A stretch of DNA of 64,000 nucleotides from Mesorhizobium sp. M8A.F.Ca.ET.218.01.1.1 (GCF_004791165.1 NZ_SRUZ01000002.1:586963-650962), one strand, 5' to 3'. Counted from the stretch's first letter, positions 27,929-38,205 are shown. Program-made: numbers and translations. Notes: generated from the sequence alone by a model not told the origin.

Positions 27929-28967
27929 GACAAAGCGCCTTGTTGACCGCAGGGATGATCTTGTCGCCCCAGAGCTCGATCTGGCGCAGCATCGTCTTTT
28001 GGTCGAAGTCGCCCAATTGAGTCTGAACTGCGATCTGGTCCGGTTTCAAGATATCGATCTCTTCCAGCAGGCGATCAATCACGCGATTTACGCTGCCAAT
28101 CGGCAAATTTTTGCGCATGGTCTCGAAGGACAGATCCTGCTGGGTCGGTGTCTCCTGCAGCAGGTAGCCATCGTGGCTCTGTTGGCGGCGCTGATGCAGG
28201 GCTTCAGAAAGCCGGCGCTGGAAGCGGGCATTGTCGAGATAGCTGTTGATCTCCAACTCGTCGTGGCTGGCATAGCAGCAGCGCAGCAGCGATATCTTGA
28301 CGTCGGTGACGTTCTTTTCCTCGGATGCCGCCGCCCTCTCGACTGATTCACGCAGTGTGGTCAAAGTCTCTAAGCCGTCGTGGAAGGCTGTGACAAAAAA
28401 ATTGTGCCCCTCGCGGTAGGCCCGAGCCATCCGTGCGGCTCCGCCAGCGATCCAGATAGGCGGCGTCGGCTGCTGGACTGTGCGGACCGAAATCGCTGTT
28501 GGGGGGATCTTCTCATACTGGCCGTCGTGTTCGAAGACGTTTTGGTTGAGGCCCTTGAGAATGATGTCCAGGTATTCCGAAAAGACGGCCGGCGCCTCAT
28601 CGATGTCCACGCCGAACCGTTCGAACTCGAACTGCTGGTATCCCAAGCCTACGCCGAGCTCGAGACGGCCGTTCGCAACGATGTCGGCGAAGCCGATCTC
28701 GGACAGCAGGCGCTGCGGTTGGTAAAGCGGCAGCACGCAGACGGCAGTGCCCAGGCGAATCGTGCTTGTCAAGCCGGCGCAGTGCGCCACCATCATCAGC
28801 GGGGATGGTATGAGGCTGTAATTGTTGAAGTGGTGCTCAGCAAACCACGCGGTGTTGAACCCAGCCTGCTCCGAAGCGACGGCCTGTTCGATGGAGTTGC
28901 GGATGACGCTTTCTGAGGATTGGTGATAGCCACGCTGGGCGGCCAGAATGAAAGTGGCAAATTCCAT
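27915..28967 (-). CDS. LLM-class (luciferase-like) flavin monooxygenase
   Basis: The 350-residue flavin-dependent oxidoreductase has the luciferase-like fold (EFATFILAAQRGYH at the start, FAEHHFNNYSL, ELGVGLGYQQFEFERFG). GAGGAGAAATC precedes the ATG at 28967. It resembles the gene described in NGR234 as y4vJ (from memory). It would need a flavin reductase from elsewhere; the operon offers a P450, a ferredoxin domain and SDRs. Substrate unknown. Confidence 0.88.
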   Translation of the reverse strand: MEFATFILAAQRGYHQSSESVIRNSIEQAVASEQAGFNTAWFAEHHFNNYSLIPSPLMMVAHCAGLTSTIRLGTAVCVLPLYQPQRLLSEIGFADIVANGRLELGVGLGYQQFEFERFGVDIDEAPAVFSEYLDIILKGLNQNVFEHDGQYEKIPPTAISVRTVQQPTPPIWIAGGAARMARAYREGHNFFVTAFHDGLETLTTLRESVERAAASEEKNVTDVKISLLRCCYASHDELEINSYLDNARFQRRLSEALHQRRQQSHDGYLLQETPTQQDLSFETMRKNLPIGSVNRVIDRLLEEIDILKPDQIAVQTQLGDFDQKTMLRQIELWGDKIIPAVNKALCHAGS

Positions 28968-29105
28968 GATTTCTCCTCGTTATAGACACGTCAGCCGACC
29001 GGGAATGTGCTCGGCATGCACATGCTTGGATCTCAAGCACCTCAGGTGCGTCGTGGAGCCGAGGCTTCATAATGCTCGGCCGGTCGCCCTGCGAAGGCCT
29101 GGCAA

Positions 29106-30707
29106 TTAACCTGCGGCCTCCGCAAAACATTCGTCATAGAGTTCGCTGGCGTTTCCCGCATCACCGAACGAGGTCCAGCCGCCGTCCACGTAGAGGATCG
29201 AGCCGTTGATGTATGAGGCGTCAGACGAAGCAAGGAAGAACGATGCATCTGCGACGTCTTCTGGCCGTCCCATCCTGCCCATGGGGATGCGTCGTCCGAT
29301 TGCTGTCAGGTCGATGCGGCCGGCTTTGGCCAACTGAGCAAGTGCGGGCGTGCGGATGTGGCCAGGAGCGACGGTGGCTGTCCGAATTCCGACCGGCCCG
29401 AGTTCGGCCGCCATGCAACGGGTCAGCATATCCATCCCCGCCTTGGAGGCGCCGTAGGCATGGCGCGGCGCGAACGGCAGAAAGCTGTCGATCGACCCGA
29501 GATTGAGGATCACGCCGCCCGGGCGCATAGCCTTGATCGCTTCGCGCGCGCAGGTGAAGGCGCCGGTAAGGTTGACATCCAGGACGTGTTCGAGCTGTTT
29601 CGACAGTTGCTCGATCGCAGGCACAATCCTGTCGGCGGTATCAGCACTATTGACCAGAACATCGATATACCCGAAGCGTCCCCTCAGTTCTTCGAACATC
29701 GACACCACATCGCTCTCGACGGCCACGTCCAGCGATTTCGCCAGATGCTTGCCGGGGAGCGATGTAGCCAGCTCTGCCGCTGCAGTGCCATCTTTATCAG
29801 CAATCACGACGGTGTCGCCGTTCGCGGCAAAGCGGCGAGCGACGGCCGCGCCAATGCTTTTTGCGCCACCGGTGACGAGCACGATTCGCGCATCTGTGCA
29901 TTCGGCCGGACAGGAGAGCTCGGCTTGGAGCGCACCATCCACCGGCGGGTGAGCATCCCCCGGCTGGTTGAATGACATCCAGCCTCCGTCGACTGCCAGC
30001 ACCGAGCCGGTGATGTAGCGCGCCTGCGTGCTGCTCAGAAAACGCACGACCCTGGCGATCTCGTCGGGGCGAGCCAAGCGCCCCATCGGCACGCGGCGGC
30101 GTATCGCCGCGAGGTCCATTTTGCCAGCGCGTGCCAGTTCTGTGACCATTGGGGTGCGGACGGAGCCCGGCGCCACCGCCGTGACGCGGATTCCTCGCAT
30201 AGCCCACTCGCATGCAAGGGACTTTGTCAACGAGATCACGCCAGCTTTCGAGGCTGCGTAGGCGTTGCGCCTGGGATTGCCGACCACGCCCGCCATCGAA
30301 GCCACATTGACGATCGCACCGCCCGGCTTCATGCGCCGCGCCGCTTCCCGGGCCATAACGAATGGCCCAATAAGGTTCACTGTCACGCCGCGTCGGAAGG
30401 TATCGACAGCGGTGTCGATGATCCTATCCATCGTGGGTCCAACCGCCGCATTGTTGATGAGGACATCGATTTGCGCGAACCGTGCTTCGACCTGGCCGAA
30501 AAGTGAGAGCATGTCCTTCTCTCGCGACACATCGCACTCCAGACCGACGTGCGGCGACCCGAGATCCCGAGCCAGTTCAACCACACCACTGCCCGGAAGG
30601 TCCACCGCAACTACAGTGTCTCCGTCCGCGGCAAGGATATCGACCAGGGCACGGCCGATCCCGCCCGCAGCGCCTGTGATGATTACGGTGCGTGCTGCCA
30701 GTTTCAC
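29106..30707 (-). CDS. Fused double short-chain dehydrogenase/reductase
   Basis: The 533-residue protein consists of two complete SDR domains in tandem, about 1-250 and 275-515. Each has its own cofactor loop (TGAAGGIG at 11-18; TGGAKSIG near 285) and its own catalytic Tyr-x3-Lys (NAYAASKAG and HAYGASKAG), so both may be active. Translation starts at GTG 30707 after GGAGAAG. A tandem SDR of similar length in NGR234 is y4vI (from memory). Two successive oxidations or reductions on the same product of the P450 pathway is plausible but inferred. Confidence 0.92.
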   Translation of the reverse strand: MKLAARTVIITGAAGGIGRALVDILAADGDTVVAVDLPGSGVVELARDLGSPHVGLECDVSREKDMLSLFGQVEARFAQIDVLINNAAVGPTMDRIIDTAVDTFRRGVTVNLIGPFVMAREAARRMKPGGAIVNVASMAGVVGNPRRNAYAASKAGVISLTKSLACEWAMRGIRVTAVAPGSVRTPMVTELARAGKMDLAAIRRRVPMGRLARPDEIARVVRFLSSTQARYITGSVLAVDGGWMSFNQPGDAHPPVDGALQAELSCPAECTDARIVLVTGGAKSIGAAVARRFAANGDTVVIADKDGTAAAELATSLPGKHLAKSLDVAVESDVVSMFEELRGRFGYIDVLVNSADTADRIVPAIEQLSKQLEHVLDVNLTGAFTCAREAIKAMRPGGVILNLGSIDSFLPFAPRHAYGASKAGMDMLTRCMAAELGPVGIRTATVAPGHIRTPALAQLAKAGRIDLTAIGRRIPMGRMGRPEDVADASFFLASSDASYINGSILYVDGGWTSFGDAGNASELYDECFAEAAG

Positions 30708-30855
30708 GAGAGCTTCTCCACGATGACCGCTTGTGATCTCAGCCCATCAACCTTGGGCGGAATGAAGGGCCGAGCCAAATCGTTGCAGTGACCGCCAGTT
30801 GCGGCCCCACACAGATGTCGTTCCCGTAGGGCGCTCATCCTCCATTTCTACCCAC

Positions 30856-31704
30856 TTATGCAGCTCCCAGTTGGGGACCCTCGACGCCATCTTGGTCGGT
30901 GGGGATGTGACCCTTGAGCAACTGGTAGATGGGATCGTCTGGATGTTGTGCTCCAATCGGCTGTCGCCGGCCGAACCTATCTGCCTCAAGAATCGCTGGC
31001 GGGATTTGCTCCTCAACCCAATCGTAGACGACTGTCCGTTCCGCAATTCGCCACTCGTCCTGCCTCTTCTGAAACAGATCGCAGTAACGGCCGCAAAGCA
31101 GCGTCTGACGTATTTCTTGGTCTGTATCCGGTCCGCGTTGCAGCGCGGTGAAATAGCTCTCGACCGCGGCCTCTGCTGAACTGATGAAGTCGATCAGGCT
31201 GTTCGTGATTTGATGGATGTTACGGTGCCCCGGCAGACCGAGAGCAAATTGGATGAAGTCCTCTGCCGGTCCGCAATAGGGACCGTGCCTGTCATACGCT
31301 TCGGGCCAGTATGCGCTACGCAGCGCCGCCTCATCGGCGCGGTCTATCCCGCGGCAGTACCGATACAGGCAGTTGCGGATCGCCTCTCGGTCACGCAGTT
31401 CGGTAATTTTCGCGTGGTCGACAGGGTCTGTCGCGAATTGTATGATTGTTTTATCCTTCCCGATGCCAGTCTGCACTTTGCGTGTGTCTCTCTCTACAAC
31501 TGAGTTAGCGGGGGGCTCGTCAACTTCCAGAGCTTGTTCGGGGCAGGCTCGTACCCCTTTTGAGGCAAGCAGTTGCTCCCCATCGGCAACATCAATATCA
31601 CCGGGCAAGATGTAGCCGGCGTCATCAAGCTTGAAGACTCTCGGCGCCCGCGCCCAGCAGCGCGCATGACCCTGGCATCTGGCTTTATGTACGACGACAC
31701 GCAT
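30856..31704 (-). CDS. P450-type ferredoxin fused to an NTF2/SnoaL-like domain
   Basis: Residues 1-65 are a small ferredoxin with Cys at 10, 16 and 54 (C-x5-C ... CP), the three- or four-iron type that serves bacterial P450s. Residues about 95-230 form an NTF2/SnoaL-like domain ([19 protein letters not shown]..., then [11 protein letters not shown]), a fold used in ring-hydroxylating dioxygenase beta subunits and polyketide cyclases. The ATG at 31704 follows GGAG, 29 bases after the P450 stop. The fusion would couple electron delivery to a substrate-binding or cyclase module; this is inference. Confidence 0.85.
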   Translation of the reverse strand: MRVVVHKARCQGHARCWARAPRVFKLDDAGYILPGDIDVADGEQLLASKGVRACPEQALEVDEPPANSVVERDTRKVQTGIGKDKTIIQFATDPVDHAKITELRDREAIRNCLYRYCRGIDRADEAALRSAYWPEAYDRHGPYCGPAEDFIQFALGLPGHRNIHQITNSLIDFISSAEAAVESYFTALQRGPDTDQEIRQTLLCGRYCDLFQKRQDEWRIAERTVVYDWVEEQIPPAILEADRFGRRQPIGAQHPDDPIYQLLKGHIPTDQDGVEGPQLGAA

Positions 31705-31733
31705 AGCGAACTCCAATGTCGTTGGCTGAAACT

Positions 31734-32999
31734 TCAGGACCAGTCCAGGATCAGATTCTCGATCCCGAACACATGGCCGCCGAAGGTGATAGGTTCAGTC
31801 CCTGTCTTGATCCGAAAGGCTGGGATGCGCGCCAGCCACTCCTCCAGGCCAATGACAATCTCCCGCCGGGCAAGGTGTGAGCCAAGACAACGATGGGGAC
31901 CATAGCCAAAGGCAGCGTGCCGGTTGTCCTCGCGCGCCAGATCGATCTCATTCGGGCATTCGAATTCCGCCGGGTCACGATTGGCAATCATCGTGGCACA
32001 GGAAACATAGTCTCCCTTGCGGATCGGCGCGCCTTTGAAGTCGACATCCTTCGTTGCCACTCGGATCATCTGAATGGTCGAATAGGCGCGCAGCAATTCT
32101 TCCGCAGCGACGGCAATCCGGTCCGGTTCGCTTCGTAGCAATTCCTGATCTTTGGGGTTGCGCGCGAGATGGGCCAAGTCGAAGCATATGGCTGCTGAGA
32201 CCGTGTCGAGTCCCGCGACGAACACAAGCACGCCGATGCCACGGACTTCTTCGTCACTGAGCAGACGACCCTCGACCTTTGCCTTCACGATGAAGGTCAT
32301 GAAATCATCGACCGGCTCCTTGCGGCGCTCGGTGGCAAGTTCGTCGATGAAGGCCACGATCGTCCGGGCTGCGGGTGGTCGTTGCTCCTTATCGCCGTGG
32401 AGCAGATCTCTAGCCCAGCCGACAAATGTTTCTAGTCCGTTGTCCGAAAGCCCAATAAAGCGAAGGAAGATATTGACCGCGAACGGAACTGCAAAATCCT
32501 TCATGATGTCGCAGCTCGTGCCTGATGCGGCGATCCTGTCGATCAGCTTGATCGCTCGTTCCCGGACAGCCGGCTCCAATGCCATTACCCGCTTTGGCGA
32601 AAGCAGCGGATTGAGCAGTGAGCGAAAAACACCGTGGAATGGCGGATCGAGCTCAAGCGGGATCATCGGCCAGCTCTCGCCGAGCACAGAGGCGAAGATG
32701 CTGCGATGGCTGGAAAACGTTTCGGTGTCCTGCAGCACCCGGCGCTGGTCGCTCGCGCGAGTGATGACCCAGGTACCCCGACCGTCGCGCGTGTTGCTGG
32801 TTGAATAAAAGATCGGAGGCCCGGCATGAACGCAAGCAACCGCTGCATGCGGATCCCCGTTAGCGGTCGGCAACATGCCGGGCGACGTAAACAGGCTGAA
32901 GTCCCTCACCATTTCGGGCGGGACATGATCTGGAACCGGCCGCGATTTAACCGCGCCAGAATCGAGAGACCGTTCATGAGATGCTGTCGGCATTTGCAT
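31734..32999 (-). CDS. Cytochrome P450 (CYP127-like)
   Basis: The 421-residue P450 shows the I-helix [10 protein letters not shown], the ExxR motif in EELLRAY and the heme-binding [13 protein letters not shown] with its Cys ligand. It is soluble class I type and should take electrons from the ferredoxin encoded next. It resembles CYP127A1 (y4vG) of NGR234 (from memory). Starts at 32999 or 32993 both fall right next to the predicted transcription start, so the message may be nearly leaderless. First gene of the operon ending in nifQ. Confidence 0.93.
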   Translation of the reverse strand: MQMPTASHERSLDSGAVKSRPVPDHVPPEMVRDFSLFTSPGMLPTANGDPHAAVACVHAGPPIFYSTSNTRDGRGTWVITRASDQRRVLQDTETFSSHRSIFASVLGESWPMIPLELDPPFHGVFRSLLNPLLSPKRVMALEPAVRERAIKLIDRIAASGTSCDIMKDFAVPFAVNIFLRFIGLSDNGLETFVGWARDLLHGDKEQRPPAARTIVAFIDELATERRKEPVDDFMTFIVKAKVEGRLLSDEEVRGIGVLVFVAGLDTVSAAICFDLAHLARNPKDQELLRSEPDRIAVAAEELLRAYSTIQMIRVATKDVDFKGAPIRKGDYVSCATMIANRDPAEFECPNEIDLAREDNRHAAFGYGPHRCLGSHLARREIVIGLEEWLARIPAFRIKTGTEPITFGGHVFGIENLILDWS

Positions 33000-33010
33000 G
33001 CAATCGTTGG

Positions 33011-33026
33011 TGCAAGCTCCGTGCCG
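33011..33026 (-). promoter_or_regulatory. Sigma-54 promoter of the P450-nifQ operon
   Basis: On the minus strand the site reads CGGCACGGAGCTTGCA, matching TGGCACG-N4-TTGCA except at the first base. It is only 12 bases before the P450 ATG, implying a start of transcription at or near the start codon. Confidence 0.8.
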
Positions 33027-33109
33027 AATTCGTCTTTCGATAATCCTTGCCGTTTGCTGGGCAACAGGTGGCGCCTGCGCTGACTTGCTGGTCGGGATTG
33101 CAACATTCT

Positions 33110-33125
33110 TGTCCAGCGTCGGACA
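33110..33125. promoter_or_regulatory. NifA upstream activator site of the P450-nifQ operon
   Basis: TGTCCAGCGTCGGACA is an exact TGT-N10-ACA site, 83 bases upstream of the -24 element. An IS481 element begins just beyond it, so the promoter just escaped disruption. Confidence 0.85.
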
Positions 33126-33177
33126 CAGAATGTAGAAAGCTAGACACCGACTTGGAGCAACTCAACTGGTGGGATCG

Positions 33178-34134
33178 CTAGCTGTGGAGCCTCAACAGGT
33201 TGTCCTCGGTTAGAGCGAGGCGACTGATAGGTGTTTTGGACTTTAGGCTCCCGTGGGGACGGTGCCAATTGTATCTGTGCAGCCAGACCGGCAACTCTGC
33301 GGCGCGGTGATCTGAAGTCGGATAAGCGATGGCATAAGCCCATTCGCGCAGTGCTGTCTGGATGAAGCGCTCGGCCTTGCCATTGGTCTTGGGTGTATAG
33401 GGTCTTGTCCTGACGTGCTTGAGGCCGAGATCGCGGCAGGCCTTGGCGAAGGCCTTTGATCTGTAGCAGGAGCCGTTGTCGGTCATGACGCGGGCTATCG
33501 TGACGCCGAGGCTGGCGTAGTAGGCCACCGCCGCCTTGAGGAAGGCGATGGCGCTTTCTTTTTTCTCGTCGGGCAGGATCTGCGAGAAGGCGATGCGGGA
33601 GGCGTCGTCGATGCAGACATGGACGAACTCCCAACTGCTGCCGCGCGAGCTGGCATTGCCGGTGCGCTTGCCGGTAATGCGATGACCGATGCGCTCGAAA
33701 CGACCGAGCTTCTTGATATCGATATGGATCATCTCGCCAGGATGCTCGCGCTCGTAGCGTCGGATCGGCTCGGCCGGTTCGATATCCCGCAACCGCGACA
33801 GTCCGGCACGCTTGAGAACCCGGCTAACGGTGGCGGGCGAGACGCCGACCTCATGGGCGATGTGCTTGCCGGTCCAACGTTGCCGCCGCAGCGCCATGAT
33901 GCGCTCGGCGATCAACGCAGCGGTGGCCTGCGGCATATGGGCGGGCCGCGAGGAACGGTCGATCATGCCGGCCCGCCCTTCGGACTTGTAGCGCTCGACC
34001 CAGCGCGCCACGATCTTGGCCGACACGCCGTAGACACGCGCCGCATGGGCTTTGGAGAAAGCGCCTTCTATCACCGACAGCGCCATCTCCTCTCGACGCA
34101 GCGGTGTGAGACGGGCATTCTTATGGATGTTCAT
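33178..34134 (-). CDS. IS481-family transposase
   Basis: The 318-residue transposase has two N-terminal helix-turn-helix domains (MNIHKNARLTPLRREEMAL...; SPATVSRVLKRAGL) and a DDE core (MIHIDIKKLGRF, MTDNGSCYRSKAF, TNGKAERFIQTALREWAYA). It is full length and uninterrupted, so it may be active. The start ATG at 34134 is used; the terminal repeats could not be fixed. Confidence 0.92.
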   Translation of the reverse strand: MNIHKNARLTPLRREEMALSVIEGAFSKAHAARVYGVSAKIVARWVERYKSEGRAGMIDRSSRPAHMPQATAALIAERIMALRRQRWTGKHIAHEVGVSPATVSRVLKRAGLSRLRDIEPAEPIRRYEREHPGEMIHIDIKKLGRFERIGHRITGKRTGNASSRGSSWEFVHVCIDDASRIAFSQILPDEKKESAIAFLKAAVAYYASLGVTIARVMTDNGSCYRSKAFAKACRDLGLKHVRTRPYTPKTNGKAERFIQTALREWAYAIAYPTSDHRAAELPVWLHRYNWHRPHGSLKSKTPISRLALTEDNLLRLHS

Positions 34135-35441
34135 TCGGATCCTCCGATGGATGCTGAAGCGTGGTAACTCCAGTCTCCTCGGTCCGGTCCGAATGGACAA
34201 CCTCCCGAAAGCTCACAGCTAGCCGATCATGTGCCCGGGGAGCATCCAGTTCGAAAGCTTGCTCTAAGCGGCTTGGTGACTTGGCCGAGGTCACCCAGGT
34301 GGAAATGACCAACACTTGGGGTAAGCCTAGTGGCGCTCCCCTCGATGATGTCTGGCGGGGTGGTTAGCCGCCTCCGTGGGACAAGATCAGTCTACACGAA
34401 TGGGCTATAGCCTCTCCTCGCCTGCCTCACTGGCCGTCCTTCAGAGCCGGCCACACGAGCTTTTGTCTTTCAGCAGGGCGTTTTTCTCGCCAGCTACAGA
34501 GCCACACCGACGCCATTAATGAGCGTCCAGTCGACGGGTTGGATGGCCCTGTCCATCTTGCCCAGCACCTTGGCTTAGCATTTGCCGGTGCGGCGGAAGC
34601 CTTCAAGACGCAGTTCTTGACCTTCTCCAGATCAGCCTCGGATGGATATCGGCAAGGGTTCAGCTCGTCCTTTTGAACTTGCGCATCTTCGTGTTGGCCA
34701 ACCCCAGGCCGCCCGACATATTTGCGGTCTATCCGGCACCTCAACTTCGAACAACCTTGCGGCAAGCTCTTGGGATAGCCCACGCTCGTGCCTCCACCAC
34801 CCGCTCAGCAGAGCCAGATTTGTCGTTGATGGCACGGAACTTGCGGAGTCATTCGCAGATGCGTCACGGACCGAGAGTGTCGTCCCATGAATTCGATCAC
34901 CAAAAAGGCCGCCCGACGTTGCTGGGACCGCCTGCAATTACCTTATCCCAGAATTGGGAGCAACGGCTTCAAAAGGGATAACTCATCACCTCAATTTTGT
35001 CGATCGCGCGGCCATCGAACCGCAGCCATCGATCAGACTTCCGCCTCGTTGCACTCATTGCGACCGCCTTGGTGCTTGCGACAACCGCTCAATTCTGGCT
35101 GCCAGGATAACCACATATGGCGACGGAACTTCCTGCTTCAAAGCAATATAGAGATCGTCGATCATCCCCCCATCAAGGCCTCGATCGAGGACACCGCGTT
35201 CGGCTTGCTTGGTTCGCAGTGAACAGACCGCACTTCGACGAATGCGATCGATGCGACCGCGCCGAGAACTCTCCCGCATTGTCGACGGTTGGGTCCGTCG
35301 GCCCTCCGATGAGGCCTCGGATGCGTCGGGCGCCGAGGCCTCGACTGATGCCGACTGGCCGCCGCCGGAAGGTCTCGCGGCTTTGATCCCCGGCGATGTA
35401 GCCACCCCTGCTGCAACAGCTCCTAGCCGGAGAACTCATTC
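34135..35441. other. Long stretch without a recognisable gene
   Basis: About 1.3 kb between the IS481 transposase and the MFS transporter. All frames are short, overlapping and without family motifs. It looks like decayed coding or insertion-sequence DNA, but I could not identify the source. Confidence 0.4.
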
Positions 35442-36674
35442 ATGACCGAATCGGCGACAGATTTAGTGGACGCGGCTTTGTTCGACCGAGATCGGCTTGA
35501 CCCAGAAAGTCCCTATCAACGTTCTGGCCCTGCATGGGGTGCCATCATTTCGCTTTCCTTCGGCACCTTCGGGCTTGTGACGGCAGAGTTTCTGCCCGCC
35601 AGCGTTCTGACACCGCTCGCGCATGATCTCCGTATCACCACGGGCACGGCTGGACAGGCGCTAACAGCGACCGCAATCGTCGCGGCGATCTCGGCACCGA
35701 TAATCGCCATCGTGACAAAGCGTCTGGACCGCAGGGTCGTCATCTGGGCGATGACGCTCCTGCTGATCCTGTCGAACGTTCTGGCAGAGGTTGCGGGGTC
35801 GCTGCCGGTTTTGCTGGCGGCACGCGTCGTCCTTGGCATATCGCTTGGTGGTTTTTGGTCTATTTCGGCAGCGTTGGCGATGCGGCTGGTTCCAAGTCAC
35901 CTCATGCCGCGCGCCATGTCGATCATCCTCACCGGCGTTTCTGTCGCCTCCGTCTGCGCGGCTCCAATCGGCGCTTATGTCGGTGACATTTGGGGATGGC
36001 GAGCCTCGTTCAAGGTCGCCGCAATCGTGAGTGCCGTTGCGCTGCTCGTGCAACTCGTAACCATTCCGCCACTGCCTCCGATCGAAGTGCGCAGATTCCG
36101 CAGTCCGCTGGATGTCGCGAAGAATCCGGCGATGAAGGTTGCGGTGCTAGTCGTGCTATTGGTCGCTTCCGGCCATTTTGCCAGCTTCGCCTACATCCGC
36201 GCCTTTCTCGAGAGCGTTCCTGCGCTCGAAAAGAAGTCAATCCCGCTCGTGTTCCTTGCTTTTGGCACGGCCGGCGTCTTCGGCAATTTAGCCGGCGCAT
36301 TCCTCACCAAACACAGTCTCAAGGCGGTCGCGGCCCTGCCGCCCCTGCTCATTGCCGTAGCCGCTGTCTCGCTCCTGACTATGGGAGCATCGGCCTTGAC
36401 CTCGGCAATTGCAGTTGCCGTATGGGGCTTTGCTTTTGGCGCGGTCCCGGTCGGATTGCAGACATGGATGGTGCTACGCGCCGCTCCGAAACAGGCCGAG
36501 AGCGCTGGTGTACTGATGGTCATAACCTTCCAAGTGGCCATCGCAGCCGGCACAACTTTCGGTGGCCTATTGGTGGATCACACGGGTATTGCCAGTGTCT
36601 TTGTCTACAGCGCGGTTGCCACGTTCCTCGCTGTCTTGACAGTATTTTTGCTCGGCCCGAACCGCAAAACCTGA
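35442..36674 (+). CDS. MFS efflux transporter (DHA1 type)
   Basis: The 410-residue membrane protein shows 12 hydrophobic segments and the family motif between segments 2 and 3 (TKRLDRRVV). It is similar to sugar/nucleoside and drug exporters of the NepI/AraJ kind. The N-terminal 30 residues are hydrophilic. GGAGAA precedes the ATG. No substrate is indicated by neighbours (decayed DNA to the left, hmuS convergent to the right). Confidence 0.88.
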   Translation: MTESATDLVDAALFDRDRLDPESPYQRSGPAWGAIISLSFGTFGLVTAEFLPASVLTPLAHDLRITTGTAGQALTATAIVAAISAPIIAIVTKRLDRRVVIWAMTLLLILSNVLAEVAGSLPVLLAARVVLGISLGGFWSISAALAMRLVPSHLMPRAMSIILTGVSVASVCAAPIGAYVGDIWGWRASFKVAAIVSAVALLVQLVTIPPLPPIEVRRFRSPLDVAKNPAMKVAVLVVLLVASGHFASFAYIRAFLESVPALEKKSIPLVFLAFGTAGVFGNLAGAFLTKHSLKAVAALPPLLIAVAAVSLLTMGASALTSAIAVAVWGFAFGAVPVGLQTWMVLRAAPKQAESAGVLMVITFQVAIAAGTTFGGLLVDHTGIASVFVYSAVATFLAVLTVFLLGPNRKT

Positions 36675-36830
36675 CCGCCTGGTGGGGAGTGACGGTCGGC
36701 GGCGTTCACGCTATTGCCACCTCTGAGCTCGGCCCAAAGGCCGCGGCTTCGTCGTAACCATGCGGTCGATGGGGCAGCGCCAAATTGCTTCCTGCTCATC
36801 GCGTTGCGATAATACAGCGCGCTTATTGCG

Positions 36831-37967
36831 TCATCGTGTCCCCGGTCTCGGCTTCAATGCCCGGCTACTGGCTGCGGAGGCAGATGGGCGCCGGCGTCCC
36901 ACCGACGACGATCGGTCTTTTCTCATGTAGCTGTCGGGGAAACGAGGCAGGTTTTCCGCCAGAACCCGCCAGTCGTCGCGCTCGCGTTCGCCTTCCTTGC
37001 GCGCACCGAACAACTGGATGATGATCTTGCCGTCGGACCCATATGCTTCGAGCGAGGTGACGTGACTGTCATTGGTCGGCTTGCGCACGGCCCAAACCTC
37101 ACGGATTTGGTGGGTCCTGAGATGCAGCCGGAACGTTTCGTCCAGCACATGGATGCACGGCCCGATCTGCTTGACCGACTTGATTAAGCCGGAATGGGTC
37201 TGGATAGAACCTCGGTTGCCGACGAAGCACATGATCGGCAATTCGTCTTCGGCCGCACGCTGGAGCACGGCGCCAACTGCGGCATTGTCGAGCAGCCAAG
37301 CGTAATCCTGGCCGACCATGCGCAAAGCCTGGCAGCGGCTGAGCTTGAGCGTCTTTAGAAGGTTGACGTCAGTCAGCCGGCTCCAGTGCTCGCGTAGGTC
37401 GTCCACCGTGCCGGCCCAGTCCGCAGTCCTCGCGCCCAGGTCGGCTACTCTCGCCTTAAGCGACATGGTCGGCTCCTGGTTGGCGGATACGAGCTCGGCC
37501 ACCAGCTTTCGATAGGCATGAAGGTTGGAGACCGGCCTGAGATGCACCTTATGCACTGCTGCGCCGGTGGCGTCGAAGAATTGCAAACTGCGCTGGATTC
37601 CGCCGCGATGGCGCCTTTCAACAGCGAAACCATACCTCCAAGCTTGCGGGAAGACGCGAAGGTCGAATTCGTCACCAAGGACCATGGCGTGATTGTTGCC
37701 GGTTATCACTCTGTTGAAGACGCCAATCTTTTCGTGCACGGCACCTTGATTGCGGGTCAGCGCCGTCACTTCGCCCACGAATTCGAGGCCCGTCAGAACG
37801 TGATTGACGCGCGGGTCGATGCGTGCCGCGCCGAAACCGCAATGGGCCGCGACCAGTTCCGCTTCCGAAATGGCCAATTGGGCTGCGAAATCACGCGCGG
37901 GAATGTTCGGACAGACTTCCCACGCACGCCGGATTTCGTTGGGCGACCGCTTCTTGCGCTGATCCAT
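36831..37967 (-). CDS. hmuS: Haem-degrading/haem-trafficking protein HmuS
   Basis: The 378-residue protein has the two structural repeats of the HemS/HmuS/ChuS family, with the typical N-terminus (RRAWEVCPNIPARDFAAQLAISEAELVAA) and central RNQGAVHEKIG. It takes haem iron in the cytoplasm. AGGGGT precedes the ATG at 37967, which lies four bases after the stop of a small gene, so the two form an operon. No haem receptor or ABC importer genes are close, so its role here may be control of free haem or iron for nitrogenase assembly (inference). Confidence 0.88.
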   Translation of the reverse strand: MDQRKKRSPNEIRRAWEVCPNIPARDFAAQLAISEAELVAAHCGFGAARIDPRVNHVLTGLEFVGEVTALTRNQGAVHEKIGVFNRVITGNNHAMVLGDEFDLRVFPQAWRYGFAVERRHRGGIQRSLQFFDATGAAVHKVHLRPVSNLHAYRKLVAELVSANQEPTMSLKARVADLGARTADWAGTVDDLREHWSRLTDVNLLKTLKLSRCQALRMVGQDYAWLLDNAAVGAVLQRAAEDELPIMCFVGNRGSIQTHSGLIKSVKQIGPCIHVLDETFRLHLRTHQIREVWAVRKPTNDSHVTSLEAYGSDGKIIIQLFGARKEGERERDDWRVLAENLPRFPDSYMRKDRSSSVGRRRPSASAASSRALKPRPGTR

Positions 37968-37971
37968 GTTT

Positions 37972-38205
37972 TTACCCCTGCCCCGTTCTTCTTTTGACGA
38001 TCGATCGAAAAACGGGCCTCAGGGGTGTGCACGGCGGACGCGATCGATCGTCAGGCACATGCCAGTCGAATCCTGTCTCCGGGCGGTCAGCGGCCAATCG
38101 CCGGTAGAGAGCGATTGTTGGGTGGTCGGCGCCAATCGGCCGATCGAGCATTCGGGTACCACCGGCGGTGCTGCTTTCCCACTCAAGGCGGGTCTGATGG
38201 ATCAT
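37972..38205 (-). CDS. Small unknown protein ahead of hmuS
   Basis: A 77-residue open frame with a strong ribosome binding site (GAAGGAGAGC before ATG 38205) ends four bases before hmuS. I do not recognise the family; it is not HemP. The product is hydrophilic, with no signal or membrane segment. The tight spacing, good ribosome site and promoter-like site upstream argue that it is a real gene co-expressed with hmuS. Confidence 0.6.
   Translation of the reverse strand: MIHQTRLEWESSTAGGTRMLDRPIGADHPTIALYRRLAADRPETGFDWHVPDDRSRPPCTPLRPVFRSIVKRRTGQG

Noticed and set aside
37972..38205. Small gene ahead of hmuS as HemP/HmuP
   Set aside because: HemP has a short beta-rich core with a conserved basic C-terminus that is absent here.
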